NCBI GenBank assembly: GCA_034359265.1
Contig: CP136896.1
Coordinates: 63,437,501 to 63,501,500, forward strand
Source of the DNA: Canna indica
Lineage: Eukaryota > Streptophyta > Magnoliopsida > Zingiberales > Cannaceae
Length of the DNA: 64,000 nucleotides
Reading direction: 5' to 3'
Shown here in pieces: positions 36,301 to 47,825 of the stretch; positions within the stretch are counted from its first letter, which is position 1; each line of letters starts with the position of its first letter. Position numbers and translations under genes: made by a program. The notes under the pieces were generated by a model. That model saw only the letters and a list, made by a program, of their open reading frames with translations. It had not been told where the DNA came from and searched no databases.

Positions 36301-36784
36301 ATGCGGGTTCTCAACTAAAATAATGATATCAACATAATGATATTTAAACATAAAAAGTTTATTACATTGAGTTTTAGTTTATTTTTTACATTTTATGAAT
36401 ATATTATTGTGTTTGGTGAATTTAAGCAATAAAAAATTATATTTTAAAAGGTATTTGTATATTTTTTTACTTTTACAATTATATAGATTATATTGACCTA
36501 ATATTTACTATTTTATCTACCCTTATAAATTTTTATATATGTGAGATTTATTATTATTCTTAATTATTTAAGTATGAATATTATTATTGAAAATTATAAT
36601 TTTATTTAAAATATTTTTTATAACAATTTTACAATTTAATTGAGTATATCTATTCAGATAAAATATTATATATAATATTACAAAATTAATAAATTTATAC
36701 TATATAAATTTATTTGATTATTCATGATTATCGAAATAAAATTATATTTATATATATTTACGCAGCGCGCGGGCTTTCGACTAG
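33302..36784. mobile_element. Helitron-like non-autonomous element, extremely AT-rich
   Basis: The right end, GCGCGCGGGCTTTCGACTAG followed by T, resembles Helitron 3' ends (short GC stem, then CTAG, then T). The left edge begins in a (TA)n run followed by AAAAGCAAGATTTAC, like many plant Helitron starts. Terminal inverted repeats and ORFs are absent. A second tail-like phrase, GAGCAACATGCGGGTTCTCAACTA, occurs at about 36293-36316, and the 400 bases before each tail resemble each other. That suggests a duplicated 3' region or two nested copies. The left boundary is uncertain by tens of bases. Confidence 0.5.
34035..35000. repeat. Degenerate tandem array, unit about 175-210 bp
   Basis: Successive units start near 34036, 34213, 34430 and 34853 with a phrase like GACAATGATATTTCATTTCTC or GAAGATATTTCTTTTATC. 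They continue through TTTTAATCTATTTT and TAGTTTCTAATTTATTTC. The first two are closest to each other, later ones decayed. Confidence 0.6.
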
Positions 36785-38249
36785 TTAATGAGAAAGACAT
36801 AAATCATAATGAAGCTTAACTTAAATCACATTTATTCTAAGTTTCTCGAAACAATAAGGAAACCTCATGAAAACCATCATGAAAAACTACCATTAAAACC
36901 AAGTAGTAGTGAGAAGCTCACCATATTTCGAAATCTACTCTAAACACGTACTCTTAGAAGGACTTGATGAGGAATAATTTGCAAGAAGGCATGGAATTAA
37001 TATTACCAAGTTTGAGGATGAAGTCGGATCTTTGAGGAGGCAAGAAGAGGAGAAGAAATGAGGTATCGACTGAGTGGGGGTCAACTCACGAGCTTATGAG
37101 GCATAGGGTCCCGAATTTGACCCTTATGAAGTGAAATATATCAAGGGTTCAAATTCGCGGATCTAGGTCCCAAATTTGCAAGAATAGAAATAAATTTTAT
37201 AAATTTAAATTTAAATTTAATTTTATACACTTTGTGCAAAGGTCTTTAATGTATTAAAGAGTTTGAAAATATTTTGACTTTAATATTTTTTTAATAAAAA
37301 AAATATATATACCGCCAATTATAAAATGCATTAGAGACTATGATCGAAGGTAAAATGAATGTTCCGAATATTTCGTTTTCCAATTTTGGAAAATCTTTTT
37401 TTTTCCTTAAAAACTAACATGAAATCCATTATATTTGACTAAACAGAAAAAGAAGAAGAAGAAAAGATTTAGCTTGCATGAAGCATGAGAAGCTCACGAA
37501 CTGTGTGAATGGAAATCATCATGCAGACTTTTCACAAACAATTCAAGTCGTACATGTTTGCTGATTTATTTTTGGAAGTTTATTCTATTATTTGATATTT
37601 GGCCTACTTAATTTGTTATTTTCGATCGATCCATAATGGAAAATGTGATAAATATGTACATTGACCATAGAGCGCTCTTCTCTCTAATTTTTGCAAGAAT
37701 AATTATACTAGTTGTTAGTTTTTTTCTTATATAAATTAATTTATCGTGTCAATCTTGCCTATATTTGTGGCATTTTAAGGTTAACGCTCAATTTGAATTT
37801 TGCAACGACATAACTTGCGCTATTGTACATAAATAGCAACCACAAATAAAACGGTATATTTCTCTTATTGACTAAAATAAAATAGTATATTTCTCTTATT
37901 GCCCACGTAAGCAACAACAAATCATCATGATAATTAACATATATTTTTATGCGGCTTATATTTAATCAAATCTAAAACCAAATCTAATTTCAGTATACTG
38001 TGTCATCAAAATAATATATTATTCCAATATTATTTTCGCATATAAAAAATTATAATTTTTTTTTCTCCTCTTCTCCCTTAATTATTCTAGTACTCATAAT
38101 TTTTTTTATATGTTTTTTATATTGAAATAACATATTGAATCGGACTCGATTTCAAATTTGATTATTGTTGATTTTCAATTGCTCTAAATTAAATATCGGT
38201 CGTTGAAAAGTACGTTAAATGCGAGAGAAATATCAAAATATTTAATTTT
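36785..38249. other. Intergenic or decayed retroelement DNA
   Basis: From 36785 to about 37150 the sequence is less AT-rich. On the minus strand it resembles a transcribed leader, possibly the upstream part of the LTR-retrotransposon region interrupted by the Helitron-like element. Beyond that it is AT-rich with no gene or repeat that I recognise. Confidence 0.4.
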
Positions 38250-38570
38250 TATTAAAGTCTCACATTGGTTGAGGTTGATCTAGATAATTTTTAAATTGAT
38301 TGGATAATTCTTTCATCGTGAGCTAGTTTTTAGAGTGGAATTAATTTGAAGATTGATTTTCTAACATGATATTAGAGCTAGATCTATTGTTGATATTGAG
38401 TCACCTGCAGAACTTCACGCTCCAAATATAAATCCTAAGCGTTAGAGGATGTGCTAAAGTTTCATATTGGTTGATGTTGTGATCTAGATAATTTTTAAAT
38501 AGATTGGATAATTTTTTTTCTATAAATTAACTTTTGGAGTGGAGTTAAGTCTAATATTAATTTTTTAATA
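38250..38570 (+). mobile_element. TRIM retrotransposon, complete copy
   Basis: LTRs at 38250-38366 and 38452-38570 flank an 85-base internal segment. Each LTR starts TATTAAAG or TGCTAAAG and contains a CTCACATTGG or TTCATATTGG block; the first ends CTAACA, the second AATA. The primer-binding site at 38367 (TGATATTAGAGCT) is a decayed TGGTATCAGAGC. Flanks ATTTT (38245-38249) and ATTTC (38571-38575) match at 4 of 5 positions, a likely target duplication. Same family as 2755-3077. Confidence 0.88.
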
Positions 38571-39100
38571 ATTTCAGATCTCGTAATTTCCAAAATTATG
38601 TTCTTATTTTCGTAATTTACAGAATTCAAGTTCCATCTTTTAAGTAAATAACCGATATACAATGAATAAGTCTATCCAATTAACGAGCAGAGCAGGTACG
38701 TGCGTCACGGCAAGAAAATCGTTGATGACTCGTAAGCTGTAACGTTCCCGCGAGACTCGAAACGTCGGATGCGTTCTACATGCACGTGATAATTGGAAAT
38801 GCCATGATATAGATTTGGTCTACAACATGACAAATCCAAATTGGTGAATAACCCTTTAAAAATAATTTGTAAAAAGGAAAAATAAAACCATTATATTAAT
38901 TGGATTTGGCCCATTTTTAATTATAGTAGCTAGTGAATTTAGGTGTTAAGATGGAGCTGGCCCACTTTAATTATAGCTACCATAAAATAGATAAAGAAAT
39001 ATAAAATTAATACCATAAAATCATAAATGAATTTCCAATTTATTGATAAACTAAATTATATTTAATTTGCTGATGGTTAATCCTAAATCACCGAACTCGC
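38571..39100. other. Upstream region of the carboxylesterase gene
   Basis: AT-rich with a GC-richer island at about 38690-38790 holding a G-box-like CACGTG (38783-38788). This could be promoter DNA for the gene at 39197. No ORF. Confidence 0.45.
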
Positions 39101-39115
39101 TATATATATATATAT
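39101..39115 (+). promoter_or_regulatory. Probable TATA box of the carboxylesterase gene
   Basis: A TATATATATATATAT run 82-96 bases upstream of the ATG at 39197. Position is right for a core promoter, but a microsatellite is the alternative. Confidence 0.45.
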
Positions 39116-39196
39116 GTTATACGTGCATCCCTCCGACGTCTCATCGAACTCGCTCTGTCTCAATTATCGACGGGTTCGATCCGAACAGCGGCGGAG

Positions 39197-40210
39197 ATGC
39201 CCTCTTCATCTCCCATCGCTCCTCCCCTCTCGCTCACAAAGCGATTCGTCATCGCCGCCGCCTCCGCCGTCAACGATGCTGCCTGTCGCTCCGACGGCAC
39301 CATCAACCGCCGTCTCGTTTCCCTCCTCGACCCCAGCATCCCGCCCTCCGCCAAACCTCACCACGGCGTCCGCACCGCCGACGTCCCCGTGGACCCCTCC
39401 CGTGATGTCTGGTTCAGACTCTTCGTCCCCGCTACCGAGCCCGCCAGCCGCCGCCGGATCCCCGCCATCGTCTTCTTCCACGGCGGCGGGTTTGCCTTCA
39501 TGTCCCCTGCCTCTTACATGTACGACGATCTCTGCCGCCGGATCTGCCGCACGGTTAATGCCGTCGTCATATCCGTCAACTACCGCCCCGTCCCGGAGCA
39601 CCGCTACCCGGCCCAGTACGACGACGGGATCGACGTGCTCCACTTCCTGGAAGCGGGAGGCCTGTTGTACGCCGATCCTCCCGCCGCCGAACTCGCTGAT
39701 CTCTCCAACTGCTTTTTAGTTGGCGACTCCGCCGGCGGGAACATCGTCCACCACGTGGCCCGCCGGTGGGCCACTGACGCAGTCCGCGCGTGGAAGAGGG
39801 TGCGGCTCGCAGGCATGGTGCTGATCCAGCCATTCTTCGGCGGCTAGGAGAGGACGGAGGCGGAGCTGCGGCTGGCCGGGGCGCCGCTGGTGTCTGTGGA
39901 GCGGACGGACTGGCTGTGGCGAGCGTTGCTTCCGGAGGGAGCCGACCGGGACCACGAGGCGTCGAATGTGTTCGGGCCGAAGGCGAGGCAGCTGGAGGAA
40001 GCGTTGCCGGCGGCACTGGTTGTTGTGGGGAGCTTCGACCCGCTGCAGGACTGGCAGCGGAGGTACTACAAGGGGTTGAGGGCGAGGGGAAAGGTGGCAC
40101 TGCTGGTGGAGTACCCGGAGGCCATCCACGCGTTCTACGCCTTCCCCGACTTGAAGGAGTCGGCGGCGCTCATGGAGGAAATCAAAAGCTTCGTTGATAG
40201 CCATCGTTGA
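39197..40210 (+). pseudogene. CXE18-like: CXE18-like carboxylesterase (GID1-related alpha/beta hydrolase) with one in-frame TAG
   Basis: A GC-rich, intronless frame of 337 sense and stop codons shows all hallmarks of plant class-I carboxylesterases. The oxyanion motif HGGG is near residue 95, the nucleophile is in GDSAGG near residue 177, the Asp is in SFDPLQDWQ, and the His is in EYPEAIHAFYAF near the C-terminus. Family length is about 330-340 residues, so nothing is missing. A TAG at 39845-39847 falls in the conserved PFFGGEERTEAE region at the first Glu (GAG to TAG). The frame then continues unbroken to a natural stop at 40210. Without the second half the acid and His of the triad are lost. 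The enzyme is expected to hydrolyse carboxylic esters in the cytosol; the natural substrate is unknown. Downstream lies a LINE. Confidence 0.93.
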
Positions 40211-40424
40211 AGACCAGCGAAGAAGACCGACAAGGAAAAAAAAGTACAAGTATACTAAGACGAATGCAACTTTTTGAATTCACATTTATTCTCCTATTAT
40301 TTATTTTCATTCAGTTAACTTCATGTTCACTCGTGTCTGCCCATAACAAAATAAAAGCGGGGTGAAGAATATATCCTTAATTATTGTAAAAATTAATTGT
40401 TAATAAAAAAATTAAGGGTTGTTA
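40211..40424. other. 3' flank of the carboxylesterase gene
   Basis: Presumed 3' UTR and downstream DNA; an AATAAAA signal candidate lies near 40350. The LINE-2 segment becomes recognisable at about 40425. Confidence 0.4.
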
Positions 40425-40565
40425 ATCATTATTCTAACCTATGGGCTCTCTCTTTTGATTGTCCCATTAACGATGATGCTTAGCCTTCTTTTAACCGCAT
40501 CCCTTTTTAATCATGTTCTTCCTTAATTGCTCCTTTTGGGAATTCTAAAATCTGAGACTCTATAT

Positions 40566-41791
40566 TAGGGATGTCAATATTACACGTTTAGACGGGTATC
40601 CGTGGATATTTACTCATTTATGACGAATATGAGGGGTAGTTTCCTGCCCATGGGGATTTCATAGGTAATTTTTCTTACTCGTTTATTATATGGGGCGGAT
40701 ACGGGTATTATAGTACCCATACCTACAGGTATCTGTTACCCGCAAAAATTAGTAAATTATAATATTACTCTCGATACATATACTAAAAAAAATCCTAACC
40801 TAATTTAATACACATATACTTTATGTTTTGAAACCTTATGATGATGTTATTATCAAGATATTATGTGTTTATCAAAATGAAGTCGTTATACACTTATACT
40901 TGAAGTTGTTATCAAAATACTTGAAGAGTTGAAGTGTTATTAAAATATTAAAATTTATATTTTTTTAAAAGTGTCATGGATACCCGCCAATACCCGTGGG
41001 TATCCGTCCCCTCGCGGGTAATTAAATGGGTACCCACTTTTGATACCTGCGGGGAATAAATGGGTAGCGAGTAGGGATGGCAATATTACCCGTACCCGCG
41101 GATATTTACTCGACACGGGTCGGGTATGGTAAACATATTATACCCACGGGTACGGGTACGCGCGAGTATAAATTTTTACTCATTTAATAAACGGGTACGG
41201 GTATGGATACTATACTATCCACACCCGCGGATACCCGCTACCCGCCAATATATATGAAAAATTAAATTTATAATTTTATATATTAATATTTAATGAAAAA
41301 TTTAAAAATAAATCTAAATATAATATATTTTTAGGGATATCAATTTTCAATTTTAATTGAAAGTACTTTGATTTTAAATTTAATTTGGTTTTAAATTTAA
41401 TGTTTCATAAATGATTATTGATATTTATTAAGATAATTTTATGATTTAGAATTTAATTATTACGTAGCTTATTTTATGGATTAACTCAACCAAGTTATTA
41501 ATAGTGGTGAAATGAGAATCATTGGTGGTATATTATTATAATAAAATAAAAATTCTTGTCATATATTAAATGGGTATCCGCGGGTATCAATTACCCGCGA
41601 GGGTGCGGGTGATGGATATCCATCGCGGGTGCGGGTACGGGAGACAGGTTTAGTAAACGGGTGCGGGTGCGGGTGTGGCACTATCCGCCCCGAACCCGCC
41701 CCGTTGACATCCCTAGTAACGGGTGCCTGTTTATTTCGCGGGGCGAATAGCGGGTAGGCACCGTACCTGCCCCACCCCGTTGACATCCCTA
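40566..41791. mobile_element. hAT-type MITE (TAGGGATGTCAA family), outer copy
   Basis: Left end TAGGGATGTCAA and right end TTGACATCCCTA are perfect inverses. Flanking 8-mers CTCTATAT (40558-40565) and CTCTATAC (41792-41799) match at 7 of 8. The interior carries GGGTACCC and GGGTATCC repeats. It is split by an inner copy of the same family at 41072-41715; without it the element would be about 580 bases. Confidence 0.92.
41072..41715. mobile_element. hAT-type MITE, inner nested copy
   Basis: Left end TAGGGATGGCAA and right end TTGACATCCCTA are inverted. Flanks GTAGCGAG (41064-41071) and GTAACGGG (41716-41723) match at 6 of 8. Interior motifs ACCCGTACCCGCGG and CGGGTGCGGGTG. It is inserted in the outer copy and must be the later arrival. 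Confidence 0.85.
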
Positions 41792-44490
41792 CTCTATACA
41801 ATCTCTTGGAAATGGTAAGAGTCATGGATATGATGGATTCACCATTGAGTTTTATAAATCTTACTGGTCTATTATTAAAGCCGACTTCTGTAATGTTCTT
41901 CACTCTTTCATTCTGGATCTAGATTGCCTTCTAGTTGGAACTCTACCTTACTCACCTTTATTCCCAAGTGTTCCAACCCCAGATTTGTTAAGGATTTTAA
42001 ACTCATTTCTCTTTGTAATATCTCTTATAGAATCATCGCTAAACTTTTGGCTAATATGCTCAAATCCTTTCTTCCTTCCTTAATCTTTAAAGAGCAATAT
42101 GTCTTTATTAAAGGGTGGAATATCCATGATAATATCCTTGTAGTTCAGGAATTATCTCATTCATTTTTTCATTCTAAGAGTAGAACTCCCTTTATCATTG
42201 TTAAGTTTGATCTTGAATAGGCTTTTGATATGCTTAGGTGGGAAGTCGTTATTAAGGTTTTATCCCTTACTGGTTTCCCCCCTCAATTTATCAACTGGAT
42301 CAATATGTGTATATCGAATTCTTCTTTTGCTTGCCTTATCAATGCTCACATCTCTAATTTCTTCCCTGCTAATAAGGGTATAAGGCAAGGGGATCCTCTT
42401 TCCTTTACATTCTTATAGCTCAAACTCTTTCCAATTTAATTAACTCTTTTGTTGATAACAACAAGCTTACTCTCTTCAAAATTAAGGATATGGTCATCAA
42501 CCACCTTATGTTTGCTGATGACATCATCCTCATCTTTCAAAAAGTCATCTTTCAAAATTTGAAAATTTCTTCCCCAAAGGCACTCCTCCTTCTGTTAAAA
42601 ATTCTATATCCAATTCCTTAAACATGAGAGTTGATTCTTTCCCTTTTAAGTACTTGGGCACTATGATTGCTCATAAGAGGCATCCTCCTAGCTCAAATGA
42701 TTATATCCTTACCTTGATGGATTCCAAGCTAAGTAATTGAAAATCCAATTGTCTTTCCCAAGCGGGCAGACTAACCCTTATCCAATCTGTTCTTAATTCC
42801 ATTCCTATCCATGCTCTCTCTGTCACCTGATTTAATCAAGACCTCTCCAATAAAATTGAGCAAAGAATTAAAAGCTTCCTTTGGGATCACTCTTCTAATT
42901 CCATGGGCATGCATTTACTCAGCTGGGATATCGTTACTCGCCCCAAAAGCTCTGGTGGGCTAGGTATTCAAGACCTTAATAGTAAGAGTATTGCTTTACA
43001 TGCTAAGAAAATCCAAGCTTACTTAAACAATGATAATTCTCTATGGGTTAACATAGTTAAATCTAAATACCCTCTTGTTAGCTTCTCTTCTCTAAATTTT
43101 GCTTCTAGCTCTTGGGCTTGGAAACTATTTAACAAAGCTTTTCATTCTCTTAAATTAGGTTTCCTTAAGCTTATTGGCTCTAGTGCAAATACCTCCTTCT
43201 TAAATGATAGGTGGGTATTAGATATGCCCTTAGCTATGAAGCCTACCTTTATTAATGTTAACTTGCTTCACTTTATCACTCATGTTCAGAATTTAATGGA
43301 TAATATGCATTAGTCTAATTTTATTATTGACTCTGTCTGTAACAAGAATTTGGGGGCTGCTATCGGTTGTATTCGGTTGCCTAAGGATCCCTATGAGGAT
43401 ATCTTCATTTGGGAAAATGAGGAATCTGGTTTGGTTTCTTCATCTTTTGCGTACAATTTTTTGAAAAATCATACGCCCATTTCATCGGGTTTTGATCCAA
43501 TTTGGCCGAAAATGTGGCATCTTAATACCTCTCCAAAAGTGAAATTTTTTCTGTGAAAGTTTTTTCATGGTCGTTTACTTACTCGATTGAGATTATTTCA
43601 CTTGGGAATTTCTGCTACAAAGATTTGTGTTCTTTGTAACCTGAGACGAATCGATTTATCATCTTTTTTGTGATTGTTCTTATGCTTCCGAGATCTGGTC
43701 TCTTTTGGGTTCTAAGCTTAACTTGAATTTTTCCAATAGAAATGATTGGTGTTTTGGTAGCTGGCTGAGACAAGACCCAAATTCCTCTAGGAATTCTTGT
43801 TCCTCTAGGAATTCTTGTTCCTCTGCCATTGTTGCTAACACCCTTTGGTTCATATTGTTTTTTCGAAATTCTATTTCGCATGGAGATAAAAATCCTTCCA
43901 CTTTCACTGCCATTACCCGAATTCTGATTTTTTTCAAATCATTATAAGAACAGATACGTGTCTGAGGGCACTACTTCTTTTGACATCAATGCTCCTCGAT
44001 GGCAGCCCCCGCCCTTACATTTCTTTAAAATAAACTGTGATAGTTCTTTCAAAATTAATGAGGGTGATTCTAGATGTATCATTAGAAACCACTTGGGTGT
44101 TTGTACTTATGCTTTTTGTAATTATATCCCTGCTATCTCGGTTTTGATTTGTGAAAGTTTGCTCGTTTGACATGCTTTATCTTTTGCCTTCTCAAATATA
44201 TTGGAGTAGATGATAATTGAATCGAATTGCAAATTGTTGATTGATTCCCTTAATCATGTTGCGGCTGTACCTTGGAGGATTTTTTCAATTATTCATGATA
44301 TTCAAAGTATTGTTCCAAAATTTAAATGTGTAACTTTTTCTTTCATTCCTAGCAATGTAAATAAAGTTGCCCATTGAGCAGCAAACTGGGCTAGAGTTCA
44401 TAAGGAAACCACTGTTTGGTTCTTCTCTCGCCCCTTCGAACTTATCTCTATCTTAGATAGAGACTGTATTTTTTCCGATCTTCCGGGATA
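41792..44490 (+). pseudogene. LINE-2 reverse transcriptase, zinc finger and RNase H, many stops
   Basis: Fragments in plus-strand frames read WNSTLLTFIPKCSNP, then ISYRIIAKLLANMLK, EQYVFIKGWNIHDNILV and KGIRQGDPLSF. The active-site box MFADDIIL is near 42510. A zf-RVT region follows (FIWENEESGLVSSSF, MWHLNTSPKVKFFL, ICVLCNLRRIDLSS), then RNase H (FFKINCDSSFKINEGDS at about 44020, KVAHWAANWARVHK-like text with a stop near 44375). Order matches plant L1 elements. Stops and shifts are frequent and the element is inactive. Confidence 0.88.
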
Positions 44491-44520
44491 TTAATACTAT
44501 CTTTAGTTTTTTATTGCAAA

Positions 44521-44915
44521 AAAAAAGTAAAAACCTTGAACTACGACTTATTTATAATTATCCCCTATGAACTTTAAAATTAGACAAAAAAAGACTAAAC
44601 TTTATGAAACTAACAAAAATACCTCATTTGTTAACTCAATATTATTTATTTAACATAATTTTTTTAAAATGATACGTGATAATTTTTTATTGGTTCAAAT
44701 ATAAAAATATAAAAAAAATTAATTAATAAATTAATAAATTAAATATTAAAAAAATATTAATTACAAATTTATTTTTTAATTAACTTTCATAACAATTAAA
44801 TAAATAATATTGAGTTGACATATAGACGTTTTTGTTAGTTTCATAAAATTCACGACATAATTACAAATGAATCATAATTCAAGAAATTTTTTTGATATTT
44901 ACCCAAAACTTAATA
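44521..44915. mobile_element. Probable foldback MITE at the LINE-2 tail
   Basis: Arms near 44600-44655 (ACTTTATGAAACTAACAAAA and TCAATATTATTTATTTAA) are inverted at 44805-44855 (TTAAATAAATAATATTGA and TTTTGTTAGTTTCATAAA). The outer ends CCTTGAACTACGACTTATTT and the right phrase AATCATAATTCAAG pair weakly. No ORF. The ends and target duplication are not resolved. Confidence 0.55.
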
Positions 44916-45319
44916 TATGGGCAAATTATCTTAACTTTAAATAATATGCAAAAGATAAAAATATAAAACATAAAGGTATAAAATGTTTTGGTAAAAAAAG
45001 ATGGATGTACAATTTTTAATGAAAACGTATTGAAACAAATCGTATCTCAACAAAGTTAAGTAGTTAAACTAATATTTAATTGGTTGATTATTTAAGTAAA
45101 ATGAATAATTTTTTATACAAATTACCTTAAATCAAATCATTTTGAAATAATAAATGTGTGTTGTAAATCCATATGGTAAAAAATTGATGCATGATACAAA
45201 TGTTACATTTTAATCAGTTAGACAAATTGTTTTTTAATATTAATTCACTTCGGCACTTAATTATATTATTATTATTTATACAATAAACCAAAAAATCAAC
45301 AAAATTACAAGTCCTTTAA
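44916..45319. other. AT-rich intergenic DNA
   Basis: No gene. An ATT-rich run near 45260-45280, read on the minus strand, may be the AATAAT tail of LINE-3. Confidence 0.5.
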
Positions 45320-46419
45320 AATAATCTTCAAACGGTTGAGAGGCCAATCGTGCTCCCAATTAATATTTCTTTCCAATCTCCTAGCTCCTATAACTAGCCA
45401 ATCAACAGTACTATTTGTTTCACGTCCAACAAATTTAAATTTGATAACCTCAAAATTTCCTACAATCAATTTGATGTCAACAATAATATTCTCTACATTC
45501 TAATCAATACCACGTTTACTGTTACACATATCAACAGCCAACTTGGAATCAGCTTCAATAACTACATGACTATTGTAATCTTTAAGAGCATGATTACAGG
45601 CTAATTTGATAGGAAGAGTCTCATTTTTTAGAATGGAATAATTGTCATTTATTTTTACAATTGCAGAAATAATTTCTCCTTTATGATTTCTACGGATAGC
45701 AGCAAAAGAGCCAACGGTACTAAATTTAAAAATTGAACCATCTACATTTCATTTAACAAAGCCCTCAAGTGGTGGAGACCAAGAATATCCGAAAATATTA
45801 AAATGACTTTTCACATCAGACAAGGAAGTATGAGCAATAACCCTAGCAAAATGTATCTGAATAGAGGGTCTTATATGCTCAAAGATAACTTTATTCCGAG
45901 CCAATCAAATTGTGTATAAAGTGTTAAAATAGAGTATCACCATCATGAAAATTGTATCACTTAAAGGGGAATGGTGAACACTACCGTAATTACACACAAT
46001 ACTAGCAAGACAAAAACTCTCATTAAATCGATTGTCTACCAACTCCCAAAGGTTCCTAGCTACCTCGCACTCCAAAAGATAATATTTTATGTCTTCCGGA
46101 AGGCTACTACAAAGGGAACAACAAAAAGAGTTAATGAGACTGAAACAGTGCAATCTATTTGTAGTGGGCAAATTTTTATGAAATAGTTTCCAAACAAAGT
46201 TTTTTACCCGAGGACTTACCTTAATTTTTCAGATTAAAACCCATATAGGAGAATTACAAGGTTCAGAACTAAAAGATTAGGAGATAAATATAAGCAGACT
46301 TTGTGCTAATAAGACCCTTATTATCCGACCACCAAATAAATCTATCATTGGGGTGAATAGGAACATCGATCCTGGATATTTTCTCCACCACCGAGGGACC
46401 AAACACATTATTGAATAAA
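45320..46419 (-). pseudogene. LINE-3, 3' part: zinc finger and RNase H
   Basis: On the minus strand the frames give the zf-RVT C-terminus (near 46170-46060: YYLLECEVARNLWELV preceded by CSSLPED). An RNase H-like domain follows from about 45760 (NVDGSIFKFSTVGSFAAI, then VVIEADSKLAVDMCNS). The C-terminus is near 45320. This is the 3' end of the L1-type LINE whose upstream part resumes beyond the MITE at 47826. Stops are present. Confidence 0.82.
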
Positions 46420-47825
46420 GGGTTAATTCCACTATATATCCTGAAATTTAGAGGTATTTCCAATTTTAACATGAACTTTCATTTGTATCAATTTTATACC
46501 ATAATTTTTAATTTGTTTCAATAATATACCATCATCAAGTCATCGTGAATCTTGTCGTTTGATTGCTGACGTGGCTTTGCATACGTGTACCAGAAAATAT
46601 AAAATATGAAAAAAATCTATTCTCTGCAACGTCAACAACAAATCTAAACTTAAATAAATAATATTAAAAAATACACGTCAACATTACACTATATATCCTG
46701 AACTTTAGGGGTGTTCTCAATTTCGACCTAAATTTTCGATTGTATCAATTTTATACCTCAATTTTTATTTCATTTCAATAATATCCCATCGACAAGTCAC
46801 TGTGAATCTTGCCGTTTGATTGCTGACGTGACTTTGCATGTGTACAAGAAAATATAAAATATGACGAAAAAAATGTATCCGGTGCCACATCAGTGGATGC
46901 CATGTAAACATTTACATGCAGATAACTGTATTGCATGTAACTATAACAGTTTAACATTAGTCTGCAACAAGTAACTACAACACGTAACATTCAAAAATGA
47001 TGCAGTGTTTAATGTTTCTAATGCAATTTTTGATGTTTACTGCACCTGATATACTATATACTGATGTATAAATAAGCATCGTACCAATATACCAGTATAC
47101 CAAATATAGTTAACAATATTATACCTGAGGTTTTAGAAATAAATTAAATGATTTGATGCAAAAAATTAGGTAACTTAATAATATCAATAAGCATCTGGAT
47201 ACAATGGTTTGATGCAAAAAATAATATTTATAATGAATCAGTAAATAATTGACACCAACAAATTAATATTCGTTGAATAAACAATTAATCAGTATACACT
47301 AATACCAAAAAATATCATTGACAGTAAATACTAAAATAGTTTAAATTTGTTGCTGTGGCAGTGAATAGATCCTTCTTTTTTTCTACATAGTTTATATTTT
47401 CTGATACACGTATGCAAAGTCATGTCGGCAATCAAATGACAAGATTCACGGTGATTTGACGTTGAGATATTATTAAAATAAATTAAAAATTATGATATAA
47501 AATTGATACAATCGAAAATTTGAATCAAAATTGAGAATATCCCTAAAGTTCAGACGTGTATTTTTTGACATTATTTATTCAAGTTTAGACTTGTTGCTGA
47601 TGTGGCATGACGACGTGGTAGTGAATATTTTTTAATTATATTTTATATTTTTTGGTACACGTATGCAAAACCACGTCAACAAGCAAACGGCTAGATTCAC
47701 GGTGACTTGACGATGTGATATTATTGAAACAAATTAAAAATTGGGATTTAAAATTGATACAACCGAAAATTTATGTCAAAATTACAAATACCCCTAAAGT
47801 TCAGGATATATAGGGTAATTAACCC
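46420..47825. mobile_element. Mutator-like MITE with duplicated long terminal inverted repeats
   Basis: Left end GGGTTAATTCCACTATATAT and right end ATATATAGGGTAATTAACCC are inverted. Flanking 9-mers TTGAATAAA (46411-46419) and TTTAATAAA (47826-47834) match at 8 of 9, the Mutator-type duplication. Inside each arm a similar unit of about 190-260 bases occurs twice: CTATATATCCTGAA recurs near 46689, and the inverse CCTAAAGTTCAG occurs near 47550 and 47800. No ORF. The element sits inside LINE-3. Confidence 0.85.

Larger units (their letters stand above)
40425..44528 (+). mobile_element. LINE-2, 5'-truncated L1-type element, interrupted by nested MITEs
   Basis: Begins inside the linker before the reverse transcriptase (NHYSNLWALSFDCPINDDA at about 40427, matching LINE-1 residues HYSNHW). 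It is interrupted at 40566 by a 1.2-kb MITE and resumes at 41792 with SLGNGKSHGYDGFT. It runs through reverse transcriptase, zinc finger and RNase H and ends in an A-rich tail at 44518-44528. Truncation at the 5' end is normal for LINEs copied by target-primed reverse transcription. It belongs to the same family as LINE-1 at 7.3-18.4 kb, in the opposite orientation. Confidence 0.88.

Noticed and set aside
39114..39719. Overlapping frames on both strands of the carboxylesterase gene
   Set aside because: High GC keeps the other frames open; only the frame at 39197 has family motifs.
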